In this document: positions 6,961 through 14,178 of the stretch, in pieces
Layout: every line of letters starts with the position of its first letter
Position numbering within the stretch: position 1 is the stretch's first letter
Assembly: GCA_007118445.1 (NCBI GenBank)
Contig: SKRP01000059.1
Location: 1 to 14,850, forward strand
DNA from: Natronohydrobacter sp.
GTDB lineage: Bacteria > Pseudomonadota > Alphaproteobacteria > Rhodobacterales > Rhodobacteraceae
Reading direction: 5' to 3'
Length of the DNA stretch: 14,850 bases
The notes under the pieces: model-generated
What the model was told of the DNA's origin: nothing
Seen by the model: only the letters and a program-made list of their open reading frames with translations
The model's database searches: none
Made by a program: the position numbers and the translations under genes

Positions 6961-7995
6961 ATGAGTTTTCACGCCAACCTGTCTGCCGCGATCGGGAATA
7001 CCCCGCTGATCCGGCTGAACAAGGCCAGCGCGGCCACGGGCTGCGAGATCCTCGGCAAGGCCGAGTTTCTGAACCCCGGCCAGTCGGTCAAGGATCGTGC
7101 GGCGCTCTATATCATCCGTGACGCCGTGGCGCAGGGGGTCTTGCGGCCGGGTGGCACGATTGTCGAAGGAACTGCCGGGAATACCGGTATCGGGCTGGCG
7201 CTGGTCGGGGCGTCGATGGGGTTTCGCACTGTGATCGTGATCCCCGAGACCCAGAGTCAGGAAAAGAAGGATATGTTGCGGCTGGCCGGGGCCGAACTGG
7301 TCGAAGTGCCCGCTGCCCCTTATCGCAATCCGAACAACTATGTGCGCTATTCCGGGCGCCTCGCCGCAGCCCTCGCTGAAACCGAGCCGAATGGCGCGAT
7401 CTGGGCGAATCAGTTCGACAATGTGGCCAATCGTCGGGCGCATATCGAGACCACAGGGCCGGAAATCTGGGACCAGACCGGCGGCAAGGTGGATGGGTTC
7501 ATCTGCGCGGTGGGGTCTGGCGGCACGCTGGCCGGGGTGGCGCAGGCGCTGCAGCCCAAAGGCGTGAAGATGGGACTCGCGGATCCGCTGGGGGCGGCGC
7601 TTTACAGTTTCTACACTTCGGGCGAGATGAAATCCGAAGGCACATCGATCACTGAGGGGATCGGGCAGGGGCGGATCACGGCCAATCTGGAAGGGTTCAC
7701 CCCGGATTTCTGCGCGCAGATCGCGGATGAAGAGGCGCTTCCGATCGTCTTTGATCTGCTGGCCGAGGAAGGGCTGTGTCTTGGCGGGTCGTCCGGCGTG
7801 AATGTCGCGGGCGCGATGCGCATGGCGCGCGAGATGGGGCCGGGCCATACCATCGTGACGATCCTGTGCGATTACGGGACGCGCTATCAGTCGAAACTGT
7901 TCAATCCCGATTTCCTGCGCAGCAAGGACCTGCCTGTGCCGGAGTGGCTCGCGCGCCCGGCGCGGCACTTGCCGCCGGTTTTCGAGGACGCATAA
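6961..7995 (+). CDS. Cysteine synthase-like PLP enzyme (CysK/CBS family)
   Basis: Fold-type II PLP enzyme of 344 residues, expected to make L-cysteine from O-acetylserine and sulfide in the cytosol. The start IGNTPLIRLN and the PLP lysine in NPGQSVKDRAA (K44) are typical. The substrate loop reads GTAGNTG (70-76), with alanine where classic CysK/CysM have TSGNTG; the PLP phosphate loop is GSGGT (185-189) rather than GTGGT; PETQSQEKK replaces the usual PETMSLERR. The pyridine-nitrogen serine lies in GGSSGVN (275-281). The chain is 20-30 residues longer than Escherichia coli CysK, with a C-terminal tail CDYGTRYQSKLFNPDFL shared with a long cysteine-synthase subgroup. The ATG at 6961 is used because GGAG precedes it; the frame opens at a TTG at 6943. 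The channel gene starts 9 bp after the stop. Exact substrate not settled. Confidence 0.85.
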   Translation: MSFHANLSAAIGNTPLIRLNKASAATGCEILGKAEFLNPGQSVKDRAALYIIRDAVAQGVLRPGGTIVEGTAGNTGIGLALVGASMGFRTVIVIPETQSQEKKDMLRLAGAELVEVPAAPYRNPNNYVRYSGRLAAALAETEPNGAIWANQFDNVANRRAHIETTGPEIWDQTGGKVDGFICAVGSGGTLAGVAQALQPKGVKMGLADPLGAALYSFYTSGEMKSEGTSITEGIGQGRITANLEGFTPDFCAQIADEEALPIVFDLLAEEGLCLGGSSGVNVAGAMRMAREMGPGHTIVTILCDYGTRYQSKLFNPDFLRSKDLPVPEWLARPARHLPPVFEDA

Positions 7996-8004
7996 GGCAG
8001 GCCC

Positions 8005-10458
8005 ATGCATCTGATCCGAATCATCGCGCTGGCGTTGATCTGCACGCTGTCGGGCTTCGCCCTTCCCGCGCAGGCACAGGACGCGGCCCCTGCTTCTGCG
8101 CAATCCACCGCGCCTGATTACGAATCCTGGCGCCGCTTTGCGCAACAGGCCGAGGATTGGCTGGATGGCCGCCCGGTCACGAATGAACGACTTGCAGAAT
8201 TGCGCACGGAACTGGTCGGGTTCAGAACGCGGTTCCTGGCTGCGCAGGATGCCAATCAATCGCGCATTGCCGGGCTGCGCGAACAGATCGCAGCCCTGGG
8301 CCCGCCGCCAGAGGATGGCGCGACCGAAGCCCCCGAGATTGCGGAACGCCGCGCGGAACTGGCCGAACAGCTATCCGCACTGCAAGCCCCTGGGATTGCC
8401 GCGCAGGAGGCTTTCCGCCGCGCTGACAGTCTGATCCGCGAAATCGACACCACGCTGCGCGAACGCGATGCCGAGGCCCTGCTGACGCTCTGGCCCGCAC
8501 CAGTCAACCCGGTCAACTGGGTGGCTGCGGTGGATGCGGTCTGGGGCACGAGTTTCGTCTTTGTAACCCAGGTGATGGGGCTGGTCGATGACCCGGCAAG
8601 GATGCGCGAATTCCGCTCCAATCTGCCTGTGTCGCTGTTGCTGGTTCTGGTTTCGGGCTTCGTTCTGCTGCGCGGGCGGCGCTGGATCGAACAGATCGTC
8701 GCGCGCTGGCTGACCGATGGCGGCACGCGCCGCGGCAAGCGGATTCTGGCGCGGCTTTTGTCGCTGACGCAGATCATTGTTCCGGTCACGGCCGTTATCG
8801 CGATCAGCATCGCGCTGGAACTCAGTTCGGTTCTGGGCGCGAGCAGCGAGCCGGTGACCACGGGCATGATCTATGCGGGGCTTGCCTATTTCACTGCGCG
8901 CTGGGCAGGCCGGCAGGCGTTCCCGGTCGAGGAAAGCCGCTCTGCGGCTCTGCAACTGCCCGCGACCCGCCGTCGTGAGGGGCGTTTCTGGGCCAATATG
9001 ATCGGCGCGGCGCTGGCCGTATCCGCGCTGATCGACGAGTTCTTTCCGGTCGCCAGTAATTCCGATGCGGCGAATGCTGTGCTGGCCTTCCCGGTGCTGG
9101 TCTTTATCGGGCTTGTCCTGCTGCGCATCGGCATGTTGCTGGGCCAGCATAATTCCGAAGCCTCGGAACAGGAGACGCGGCAAGCCCGGTTCATCGACCG
9201 GATGATCGCGGTGCTGGGCAAGGTGGTGATGGTCATCGCCGTGGGGGCCCCGGTCTTTGCGGCTGTGGGCTATGTCCAGGCCGCGCAGGCGCTGCTCTTT
9301 CCGGCAGTCAGCTCGCTTGGGCTGATCGTGCTGTTGCTGTTCCTGATGCAGCTTGATGAAGATGTCTATTGCGTCATCACCAAGACCGAGGAAGACGTGG
9401 ATACCGCGCTGATCCCGTCGTTGATCAATTTCGCGCTGGTGATCCTGTCGCTGCCGGTTTTCGCGCTGATCTGGGGGGTGCGCCCGACCGAATTGCTGGA
9501 ATTCTGGCAGATGCTGCGCGAGGGGTTCCGCATCGGTGAAACCCGGATATCGCCGACCAATATTCTCAGCTTCGTCATCGTCTTTTCGATCGGCTATATG
9601 CTGACGCGCATCCTGCAAGGGGCGCTGGAAAGCTCGGTCCTGCCCAAGACCAAGATCGACAAGGGTGGGCAGAAGGCGATGATTTCCGGCACCGGCTATG
9701 TCGGTATCTTCATCGCGGCGCTGGTCGCGATCTCGACAGCCGGGATTGATCTGTCCGGGCTTGCGATTGTCGCCGGGGCGCTGTCGGTGGGGATCGGCTT
9801 CGGGCTGCAGAATATCGTGTCGAATTTCATCTCGGGTGTGATCCTGCTGATTGAGCGCCCTGTCGCCGAAGGGGACTGGATCGAGGTCGGCGGCACCATG
9901 GGCACAGTGCGCTCGATTTCCGTGCGCTCGACAGTGATCGAGACCTTCGACCGGACCGATGTGGTCGTGCCCAATGCGGATCTCATTCAGGGCACAGTCA
10001 CCAACTGGACGCGGTATAACTCGCTGGGCCGGATCTCGATTCCCGTGGGCGTGGCTTATGGCACGGACACGCGCAAGGTGTCACGCATCCTCAAGGAAAT
10101 CGGCGAAAACGAGCCCTTGGCGCTGATCGACCCCGAGCCGCAGGTGCTGTTCATGGATTTCGGGGCCGATGCGCTGGAATTCGAGCTGCGGCTGGTGCTG
10201 AGCGATGTGAGTTTTGCCATGGCCGTGCGCACCGAGCTGCGCCATCAGATCGCCGAGCGCTTCAAGCAAGAAGGGATCGAGATACCCTTTGCCCAGCGCG
10301 ATATCTGGCTGCGCAACCCCGAAGCCTTGCGCGGCGAGACCCCGCCTGTTGTGCCCGAGCCGCCGCGCGACCCGCGCGATGTGAATGCGCGCACCGACAT
10401 GGTGCGTGACGAGGTGCTGGATGTGGCCGAGCCGGATGGCGCGGGCGGAGATCGCTGA
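8005..10458 (+). CDS. Large mechanosensitive channel of the MscS superfamily with DUF3772 N-terminus
   Basis: Inner-membrane channel protein of 817 residues that should open under membrane tension and release solutes during osmotic downshift. A signal peptide (MHLIRIIALAL to ALPAQAQ, cleavage near residue 25) is followed by a periplasmic, coiled-coil-prone DUF3772 region (about 38-165, YESWRRFAQQAEDWLDGR). About ten further hydrophobic helices lie between 205 and 590. The MscS pore helix and beta domain follow: the Gly/Ala-rich LAIVAGALSVGIGFGLQNIVSNFISG (about 586-611), then ERPVAEGDWIEVGGTMGTV and VVVPNADLIQGTVTNWT, and the C-terminal alpha/beta domain to about 775. A proline-rich acidic tail ends the protein. 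It starts 9 bp after the cysteine synthase stop with AAGGCAGG as ribosome site, so the two are probably one transcript. Architecture resembles the large MscK-like group rather than small MscS. Confidence 0.92.
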   Translation: MHLIRIIALALICTLSGFALPAQAQDAAPASAQSTAPDYESWRRFAQQAEDWLDGRPVTNERLAELRTELVGFRTRFLAAQDANQSRIAGLREQIAALGPPPEDGATEAPEIAERRAELAEQLSALQAPGIAAQEAFRRADSLIREIDTTLRERDAEALLTLWPAPVNPVNWVAAVDAVWGTSFVFVTQVMGLVDDPARMREFRSNLPVSLLLVLVSGFVLLRGRRWIEQIVARWLTDGGTRRGKRILARLLSLTQIIVPVTAVIAISIALELSSVLGASSEPVTTGMIYAGLAYFTARWAGRQAFPVEESRSAALQLPATRRREGRFWANMIGAALAVSALIDEFFPVASNSDAANAVLAFPVLVFIGLVLLRIGMLLGQHNSEASEQETRQARFIDRMIAVLGKVVMVIAVGAPVFAAVGYVQAAQALLFPAVSSLGLIVLLLFLMQLDEDVYCVITKTEEDVDTALIPSLINFALVILSLPVFALIWGVRPTELLEFWQMLREGFRIGETRISPTNILSFVIVFSIGYMLTRILQGALESSVLPKTKIDKGGQKAMISGTGYVGIFIAALVAISTAGIDLSGLAIVAGALSVGIGFGLQNIVSNFISGVILLIERPVAEGDWIEVGGTMGTVRSISVRSTVIETFDRTDVVVPNADLIQGTVTNWTRYNSLGRISIPVGVAYGTDTRKVSRILKEIGENEPLALIDPEPQVLFMDFGADALEFELRLVLSDVSFAMAVRTELRHQIAERFKQEGIEIPFAQRDIWLRNPEALRGETPPVVPEPPRDPRDVNARTDMVRDEVLDVAEPDGAGGDR

Positions 10459-10513
10459 GCGCTGAGCGCAGGATTGTGCCAGATCAATGCCGTCTGGTGG
10501 CGCTGTGATAGGA

Positions 10514-10539
10514 TCCTTGTGACATCCGGGACACAAGGA
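10514..10539 (+). promoter_or_regulatory. Inverted repeat that overlaps the Shine-Dalgarno of the DUF465 gene
   Basis: Perfect 8-bp arms TCCTTGTG (10514-10521) and CACAAGGA (10532-10539) around a 10-base loop. The right arm contains AAGGA of the ribosome site AAGGAGG (10535-10541), which stands 5 bases before the ATG at 10547. In RNA the stem would hide the ribosome site, as in temperature- or ligand-responsive leaders; in DNA it could also be an operator. Function inferred. Confidence 0.45.
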
Positions 10540-10546
10540 GGATTTC

Positions 10547-10789
10547 ATGTCGCACACGCCCCATGAACTGGCAGAGGAATTTCCGCATTCCATTGAGCTG
10601 ATGCACCGACTGAAGCTGGAAAATGCGCATTTTGCGCGGCTTGCGGAAGAGTATCACGCGGTCAATCGTGCGATCCACCGGGCGGAAACGCTGGTCGAGC
10701 CTGTCGCCGATGAGCGCGAAACCGAAATGCGCCGCAGCCGGATGCAGCTGAAAGATGAAATTTCCAGGATGCTGAACGCAGCGAGCTGA
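10547..10789 (+). CDS. DUF465 / YdcH-family small protein
   Basis: Cytosolic alpha-helical protein of 80 residues, the usual family length. The family pattern is visible: EEFPHSIELMHRLKLENAHFARLAEEYHAVNRAIHRAE (10-47), then a second helix with ERETEMRRSRMQLKDEISRML. Such proteins form short antiparallel coiled-coil hairpins; their role is not established. The start is fixed by a near-perfect AAGGAGG at 5-base spacing. The gene stands 88 bp after the channel gene and converges with the universal stress gene, with 47 bp between stops and no clear terminator there. Confidence 0.88.
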   Translation: MSHTPHELAEEFPHSIELMHRLKLENAHFARLAEEYHAVNRAIHRAETLVEPVADERETEMRRSRMQLKDEISRMLNAAS

Positions 10790-10836
10790 CCCGTGCCCGC
10801 TGCGGTGCTGATCCTGTGATCTGCATCTGCGCCTTT

Positions 10837-11298
10837 TCAGCCCTTGGCGATGGCTTCCAGACGGTCGCGCGACAATTCGCCGGGAACGATAGTGATCGGG
10901 ATCGGCAGGCTGCCCGAATTGCGCGCCAGCTGCGTGACCAGCGGGCCCGGCGAATTGCCTTCAGTGCCGGCACCCAGCACCAGAATGCCGATTTCCTGAT
11001 CCTCGGCGATCTGGGCGAGGATTTCGTCCACTGGCTCGCCTTCGCGAATCACCAGTTCAGGGTTGATTCCCTGCCGGTCGCGCATCCATTTGGCAAAGAC
11101 CTCAAAATGCGCCTCGATCCGCTCGCGCGCCTCGGCCCGCATCAGATCGGCGACCCCGGCCCAGCCCTGGAATTCCTCGGGCGAGACAATCGACAGGATC
11201 TGCACCTGCTCGCCGGTCAATGCGGCGCGCAGGGCGGCGAAACGCATCGCGTTCAGACATTCGCGACTGTCATCCAGAATCACCAGAAACTTGCGCAT
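10837..11298 (-). CDS. Universal stress protein (UspA family)
   Basis: Cytosolic protein of 153 residues with the Usp alpha/beta fold: strand 1 KFLVILDDS (3-11), a helix ECLNAMRFAALRAAL, strand EQVQILSIVSP, a long amphipathic helix (about 51-76), PELVIREGEPVDEILAQIAED, then GILVLGAG (104-111) and the closing strand PIPITIVPG. The usual ATP-site pattern G-2x-G-9x-G(S/T) is not matched: the loop reads GAGTEGNSPGPLV, shortened and with GP instead of GS, so nucleotide binding is doubtful. The frame opens at 11331, but the ATG at 11298 has AGGAG seven bases upstream and begins directly with strand 1. It lies 65 bp downstream of the response regulator on the same strand and may be the third gene of that operon. 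Confidence 0.88.
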   Translation of the reverse strand: MRKFLVILDDSRECLNAMRFAALRAALTGEQVQILSIVSPEEFQGWAGVADLMRAEARERIEAHFEVFAKWMRDRQGINPELVIREGEPVDEILAQIAEDQEIGILVLGAGTEGNSPGPLVTQLARNSGSLPIPITIVPGELSRDRLEAIAKG

Positions 11299-11363
11299 CC
11301 CTGCTCCTTGCTCGCTGCCCCGGCGTGCCATAGTGGCGCAAGGCCGGGCGGCTGTAAACTGAT

Positions 11364-12068
11364 TCAGCCCCAGCTGACATCGCCAAGGAAAATGTAGCCC
11401 GCGCCATAAATGGTCTTGATCAGGCGTGGATTGCGTGGGTCTTCGCCCAGCTTGGTGCGCAGCCGCGAGATGCGCACATCCATCGCACGGTCAAAGCTCT
11501 CGCCCGCAGCGCCCCCCAGCGCGTCGAGCATCTGCGCACGTGAGATCAGCCGCTTGGGGCTTTCCAGAAACAGCCGCAGCACCTCGCCTTCGGCATGGCT
11601 GAAGGGGATTTCCGGGCCATGCTCCGGGATCAGCACATAGCGGTCGAACTCGGCCACCCAGCCATTGAACTGCGCGCGGCTGGTGCGCGCTTCCGGCTGG
11701 GGTGCGGGTTTGCGCAGCCGGGCGCGGATGCGGGCCACGACTTCAGCCGGGTCAAAGGGCTTGATGATATAGTCATCCGCGCCCAGCTCCAGCCCGGTGA
11801 CACGGTCCTGCACCTGCGCGCGGCCCGAAATGATGATGATCGTCGCCCCTGATTCCAGCGCCAGCCTATGCACCAGCGCCAGCCCGTCACGATCCGGCAG
11901 GCCCAGATCGACCAGGCAGACATCGGGCGTCATGCGGCGAAGTGCTGCCTCGAACTCGACCGCGCGCCCGAAACTCGAGGTCTGGAACCCGGCCTCCTGC
12001 AGGGCGGTTGAAAGCACCTGCCGGATTTCAGGTTCATCATCGAGAATGGCGATATGGGGCTGGCTCAT
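11364..12068 (-). CDS. OmpR/PhoB-type response regulator
   Basis: Two-component DNA-binding regulator of 234 residues. Receiver domain 1-120: acidic pair D10/D11, phosphoacceptor D54 in VCLVDLGLPDRDG, S81 in IIIISGRA and K103 in IIKPFD, all intact. The C-terminal OmpR-type winged helix spans about 130-232, with EIPFSHAEGEVLRLFLESP, RLISRAQMLDAL, the recognition segment AMDVRISRLRTKLG and the wing IKTIYGAGYIF. Its ATG overlaps the stop of the kinase gene by four bases (12065-12068), so it is translationally coupled to the kinase, which is its likely partner. A 10-bp-period direct repeat upstream of the kinase gene (14036-14053) fits the half-site spacing used by this family and is a candidate target. 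Confidence 0.95.
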   Translation of the reverse strand: MSQPHIAILDDEPEIRQVLSTALQEAGFQTSSFGRAVEFEAALRRMTPDVCLVDLGLPDRDGLALVHRLALESGATIIIISGRAQVQDRVTGLELGADDYIIKPFDPAEVVARIRARLRKPAPQPEARTSRAQFNGWVAEFDRYVLIPEHGPEIPFSHAEGEVLRLFLESPKRLISRAQMLDALGGAAGESFDRAMDVRISRLRTKLGEDPRNPRLIKTIYGAGYIFLGDVSWG

Positions 12069-13990
12069 GCGGTGGTGGCCTCCAGTGCGATGCGCAGATC
12101 CTGCAGGGTGAATGGCTTGTTCAGGACCGGAAATTCAGAACGTGCCATGCGATAGACCCTGTCGCTTGCGGGCAGTGATGTCATCAGATGCAGCCGTGCC
12201 ATGCCACGCGCCCGGCAAACGCGCAGCAGATCCAGCCCCGAGGCCCCGCCCGCCAGATCGATATCGGACAGCACCAGCCCCAGATCGGGCAAATCCAGCA
12301 AGCTCAGCGCCTCGTCATGGCTGGCCGCCTCGATCACAGTATGGCCCAGATCGCGCAGCATCTCGCGCACGGATTCGCGGATCGCGTCCGTATCCTCGAC
12401 CAGCAGCGCCAGCCCGACGGATCGGTCATCGCGCAGGGCCGCAGGTCTGAAGGGCAGGCGCAGCGTCACTTCGGCACCGCCGGCCGCGCGATTGGCCAGC
12501 CGGACTGTGCCGCCCGAAAGCGTGATCTGGTCATAGACCATGGCCAGCCCCAGCCCGGTGCCCGCGCTGCCCTTGGTCGTGAAAAACGGATCCATGGCCT
12601 GCGCCAGCGCGGCCTCGCTGAAGCCCGTGCCGGTATCAGCGACCGTCAGTTCCAGCCAGGTTTCGCCCAGCTGGCGTGCGCTGACCGTGATGTCGCCGCT
12701 TTTGCCCGCAAGCGCATCGCGGGCATTCAGGATCAGGTTGAGCAGGCTGTCCTGCAACATCCCCTGATCGAGCATCAGCAGCGGCAGATCATCATGATGC
12801 ATGTCCAACGCGATATCGGCAGGCAGGGCCGGGCGGGCCATAAGCTGCAAGTCTGCCAGAAGCGCTGCCAGATCCGTCGGCTGCGGGCGCATCTCGCGCG
12901 CGCCGGACATGGTGGCGATCCGTTCCAGCAACACCCCCCCGCGCCGCGCCGCCGCAATCGTGGATTGCACGGCCTGCGCGACTGGCTGTGGCAGGTCAGG
13001 CCGCCGCGCCAGTTGGCCCTGCAGGCCCAGAATGATGGTCAGCAGATTGCCGAAATCATGCGCAAGGCCCGAGGAAAGCTGCGCCGCCAGTTCCCGCTTG
13101 CGGGTCTGGGCCAGCGCGGCGCGGGCCTGTGCTTCCTCGGTGACATCCATCGACATGACGTAGATGCCGTTGATCGGCCCGTCGCCGACCTGGTCCGGGG
13201 TCAGGGCCAGCCGGATGCGCCGCCCGCTCTGTTCATGGGTGAATTCCTGCACCAGATTCTCGCCTGCCAGCACGCGCTCCAGCCAGGGGAAAATCCGGTC
13301 ATAGACCGGCCCCAGCGCTTCATGTGCGGGCAGACCGACGATATTCTGCGGCAAGCCCGGAAAGACCGAGGACAGCCGCCGGTTGGAAAATGTGTAACGC
13401 AATTCGCGGTCCAGATGGGCGATATGGGCAGGCATCATCTCGGTGGTCAGGCGTGTGCGGGCCTCCATCTCGGTCAATTCGCGCTTGGCCTGTTCCAGCG
13501 CGGCATTCGATGCGGCCAGCGCGCGGTTGGTCTGCGCCAGCCGCTCGGCATGGGCCAGAACCTCGCTGGTCAGCTCTTCCGAATGGGCCTGCAACAGCCG
13601 TTCCTGCAATTTCACTTCGGTAATGTCAGTATAGACCGTGACCCAGCCGCCCTGCGGCAGCGGCGCGCCCTCGACGCTGATCCAGCGCCCATTCGCGCGT
13701 TCGCGTTCCATGTAATGGGGCACGAAAGCGCGCGCGGCTTCGACCCGGATGCGCACGCCATCCTCGATATCGTCCACAGCGCCATATTCGCCACGGGTGA
13801 CCAGATAGCGGATCGTGTCTTCGAAGGCGGCACCAGGGGTCACCAGCCAGTCGGGCAGATCGAACATGATCTGATAGCGCCGGTTGCTGACCGAGAGCCG
13901 CAGATCACTGTCGAAGATCGACAGCGCCTGCTGGATCATGTTCAGTCCCGCGCCCATCAGCTTGAAATGCGTCTCGTCCTGCATTGCCAT
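12065..13990 (-). CDS. Soluble hybrid histidine kinase, PAS-PAS-HisKA-HATPase-REC
   Basis: Sensor kinase of 641 residues without any membrane helix, hence cytosolic. Order: PAS_7-like domain (about 12-130, ending WVTVYTDITEVK), a coiled coil rich in E/A (131-180), a second PAS (about 180-290, ending YVMSMDVTEEAQAR), the phosphorylation helix with SSGLAHDFGNLLTIILG (H311; most relatives have HDFNNLL), the ATPase domain with N-box NLILNARDAL (N422), DTGTGF and GTGLGLA, and a C-terminal receiver (about 527-640) with E532/D533, phosphoacceptor D576 in VLSDIDL, T604 and K625. No HPt domain follows. The frame opens at 14011, but the ATG at 13990 has AAGGGGGG at good distance; an ATG at 13984 is also possible. 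First gene of the operon. The domain order after the membrane part resembles CrbS-like kinases of acetate/acyl-CoA metabolism, and an acyl-CoA ligase is divergent; the signal is unknown. Confidence 0.93.
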   Translation of the reverse strand: MAMQDETHFKLMGAGLNMIQQALSIFDSDLRLSVSNRRYQIMFDLPDWLVTPGAAFEDTIRYLVTRGEYGAVDDIEDGVRIRVEAARAFVPHYMERERANGRWISVEGAPLPQGGWVTVYTDITEVKLQERLLQAHSEELTSEVLAHAERLAQTNRALAASNAALEQAKRELTEMEARTRLTTEMMPAHIAHLDRELRYTFSNRRLSSVFPGLPQNIVGLPAHEALGPVYDRIFPWLERVLAGENLVQEFTHEQSGRRIRLALTPDQVGDGPINGIYVMSMDVTEEAQARAALAQTRKRELAAQLSSGLAHDFGNLLTIILGLQGQLARRPDLPQPVAQAVQSTIAAARRGGVLLERIATMSGAREMRPQPTDLAALLADLQLMARPALPADIALDMHHDDLPLLMLDQGMLQDSLLNLILNARDALAGKSGDITVSARQLGETWLELTVADTGTGFSEAALAQAMDPFFTTKGSAGTGLGLAMVYDQITLSGGTVRLANRAAGGAEVTLRLPFRPAALRDDRSVGLALLVEDTDAIRESVREMLRDLGHTVIEAASHDEALSLLDLPDLGLVLSDIDLAGGASGLDLLRVCRARGMARLHLMTSLPASDRVYRMARSEFPVLNKPFTLQDLRIALEATTA

Positions 13991-14035
13991 GCACGCAGCC
14001 CCCCTTGGCATATGATGCTAGCGGGGCGTTGCGCT

Positions 14036-14053
14036 GTGGAAAAGAGTGGAAAA
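14036..14053 (+). promoter_or_regulatory. Direct repeat GTGGAAAA x2 with 10-bp period, candidate OmpR-type site
   Basis: GTGGAAAA at 14036-14043 is repeated exactly at 14046-14053, separated by GA. Tandem half-sites one helical turn apart are how OmpR/PhoB-family dimers bind DNA. The repeat ends 8 bp before TACAAT (14062-14067) and occupies the place of a -35 box, which has no consensus match there, as expected of an activator-dependent promoter for the ligase gene. Binding by the adjacent regulator is inferred. Confidence 0.45.
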
Positions 14054-14061
14054 CGCGCCGT

Positions 14062-14067
14062 TACAAT
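14062..14067 (+). promoter_or_regulatory. Candidate -10 element of the acyl-CoA ligase gene
   Basis: TACAAT matches five of six sigma-70 -10 positions. The hexamers 17-18 bp upstream (GAAAAG, GGAAAA) are not -35 boxes. A start near 14074 would leave a leader of about 105 bases before the GTG. Confidence 0.35.
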
Positions 14068-14178
14068 TCGTAAGGATTGGGCAAAACTGCGGCAAGAATC
14101 GCGCTCGCATATGGGCGCAGGGAGACGGGCATTGCGCGCAGAGGCGTATCTGCCCCACACACCAGAAGGAGGAGCCCC

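Larger units (their letters stand above)
13991..14178. other. Divergent regulatory gap between kinase and acyl-CoA ligase genes
   Basis: No gene in these 188 bp. The left third is GC-rich and leads into the kinase ribosome site. The centre (about 14034-14100) is more AT-rich and carries the direct repeat, a TACAAT hexamer and TTACAATTCGTAA (14061-14073), an imperfect palindrome with TTAC/GTAA ends. The right part contains the ligase ribosome site AGAAGGAGGAG (14164-14174). No -35/-10 pair for the kinase was convincing. Confidence 0.6.

Noticed and set aside
6865..8259. Minus-strand open frame of 464 codons opposite the cysteine synthase gene
   Set aside because: Antisense to an enzyme with intact PLP motifs; no recognisable domain.
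8371..9618. Minus-strand open frame of 415 codons opposite the channel gene
   Set aside because: Highly charged, Q/R/D/H-rich translation, antisense to the MscS-type gene.
10475..10500. CCAGA...TCTGG inverted repeat after the channel gene as terminator
   Set aside because: Only five base pairs with a nine-base loop and no T-run.
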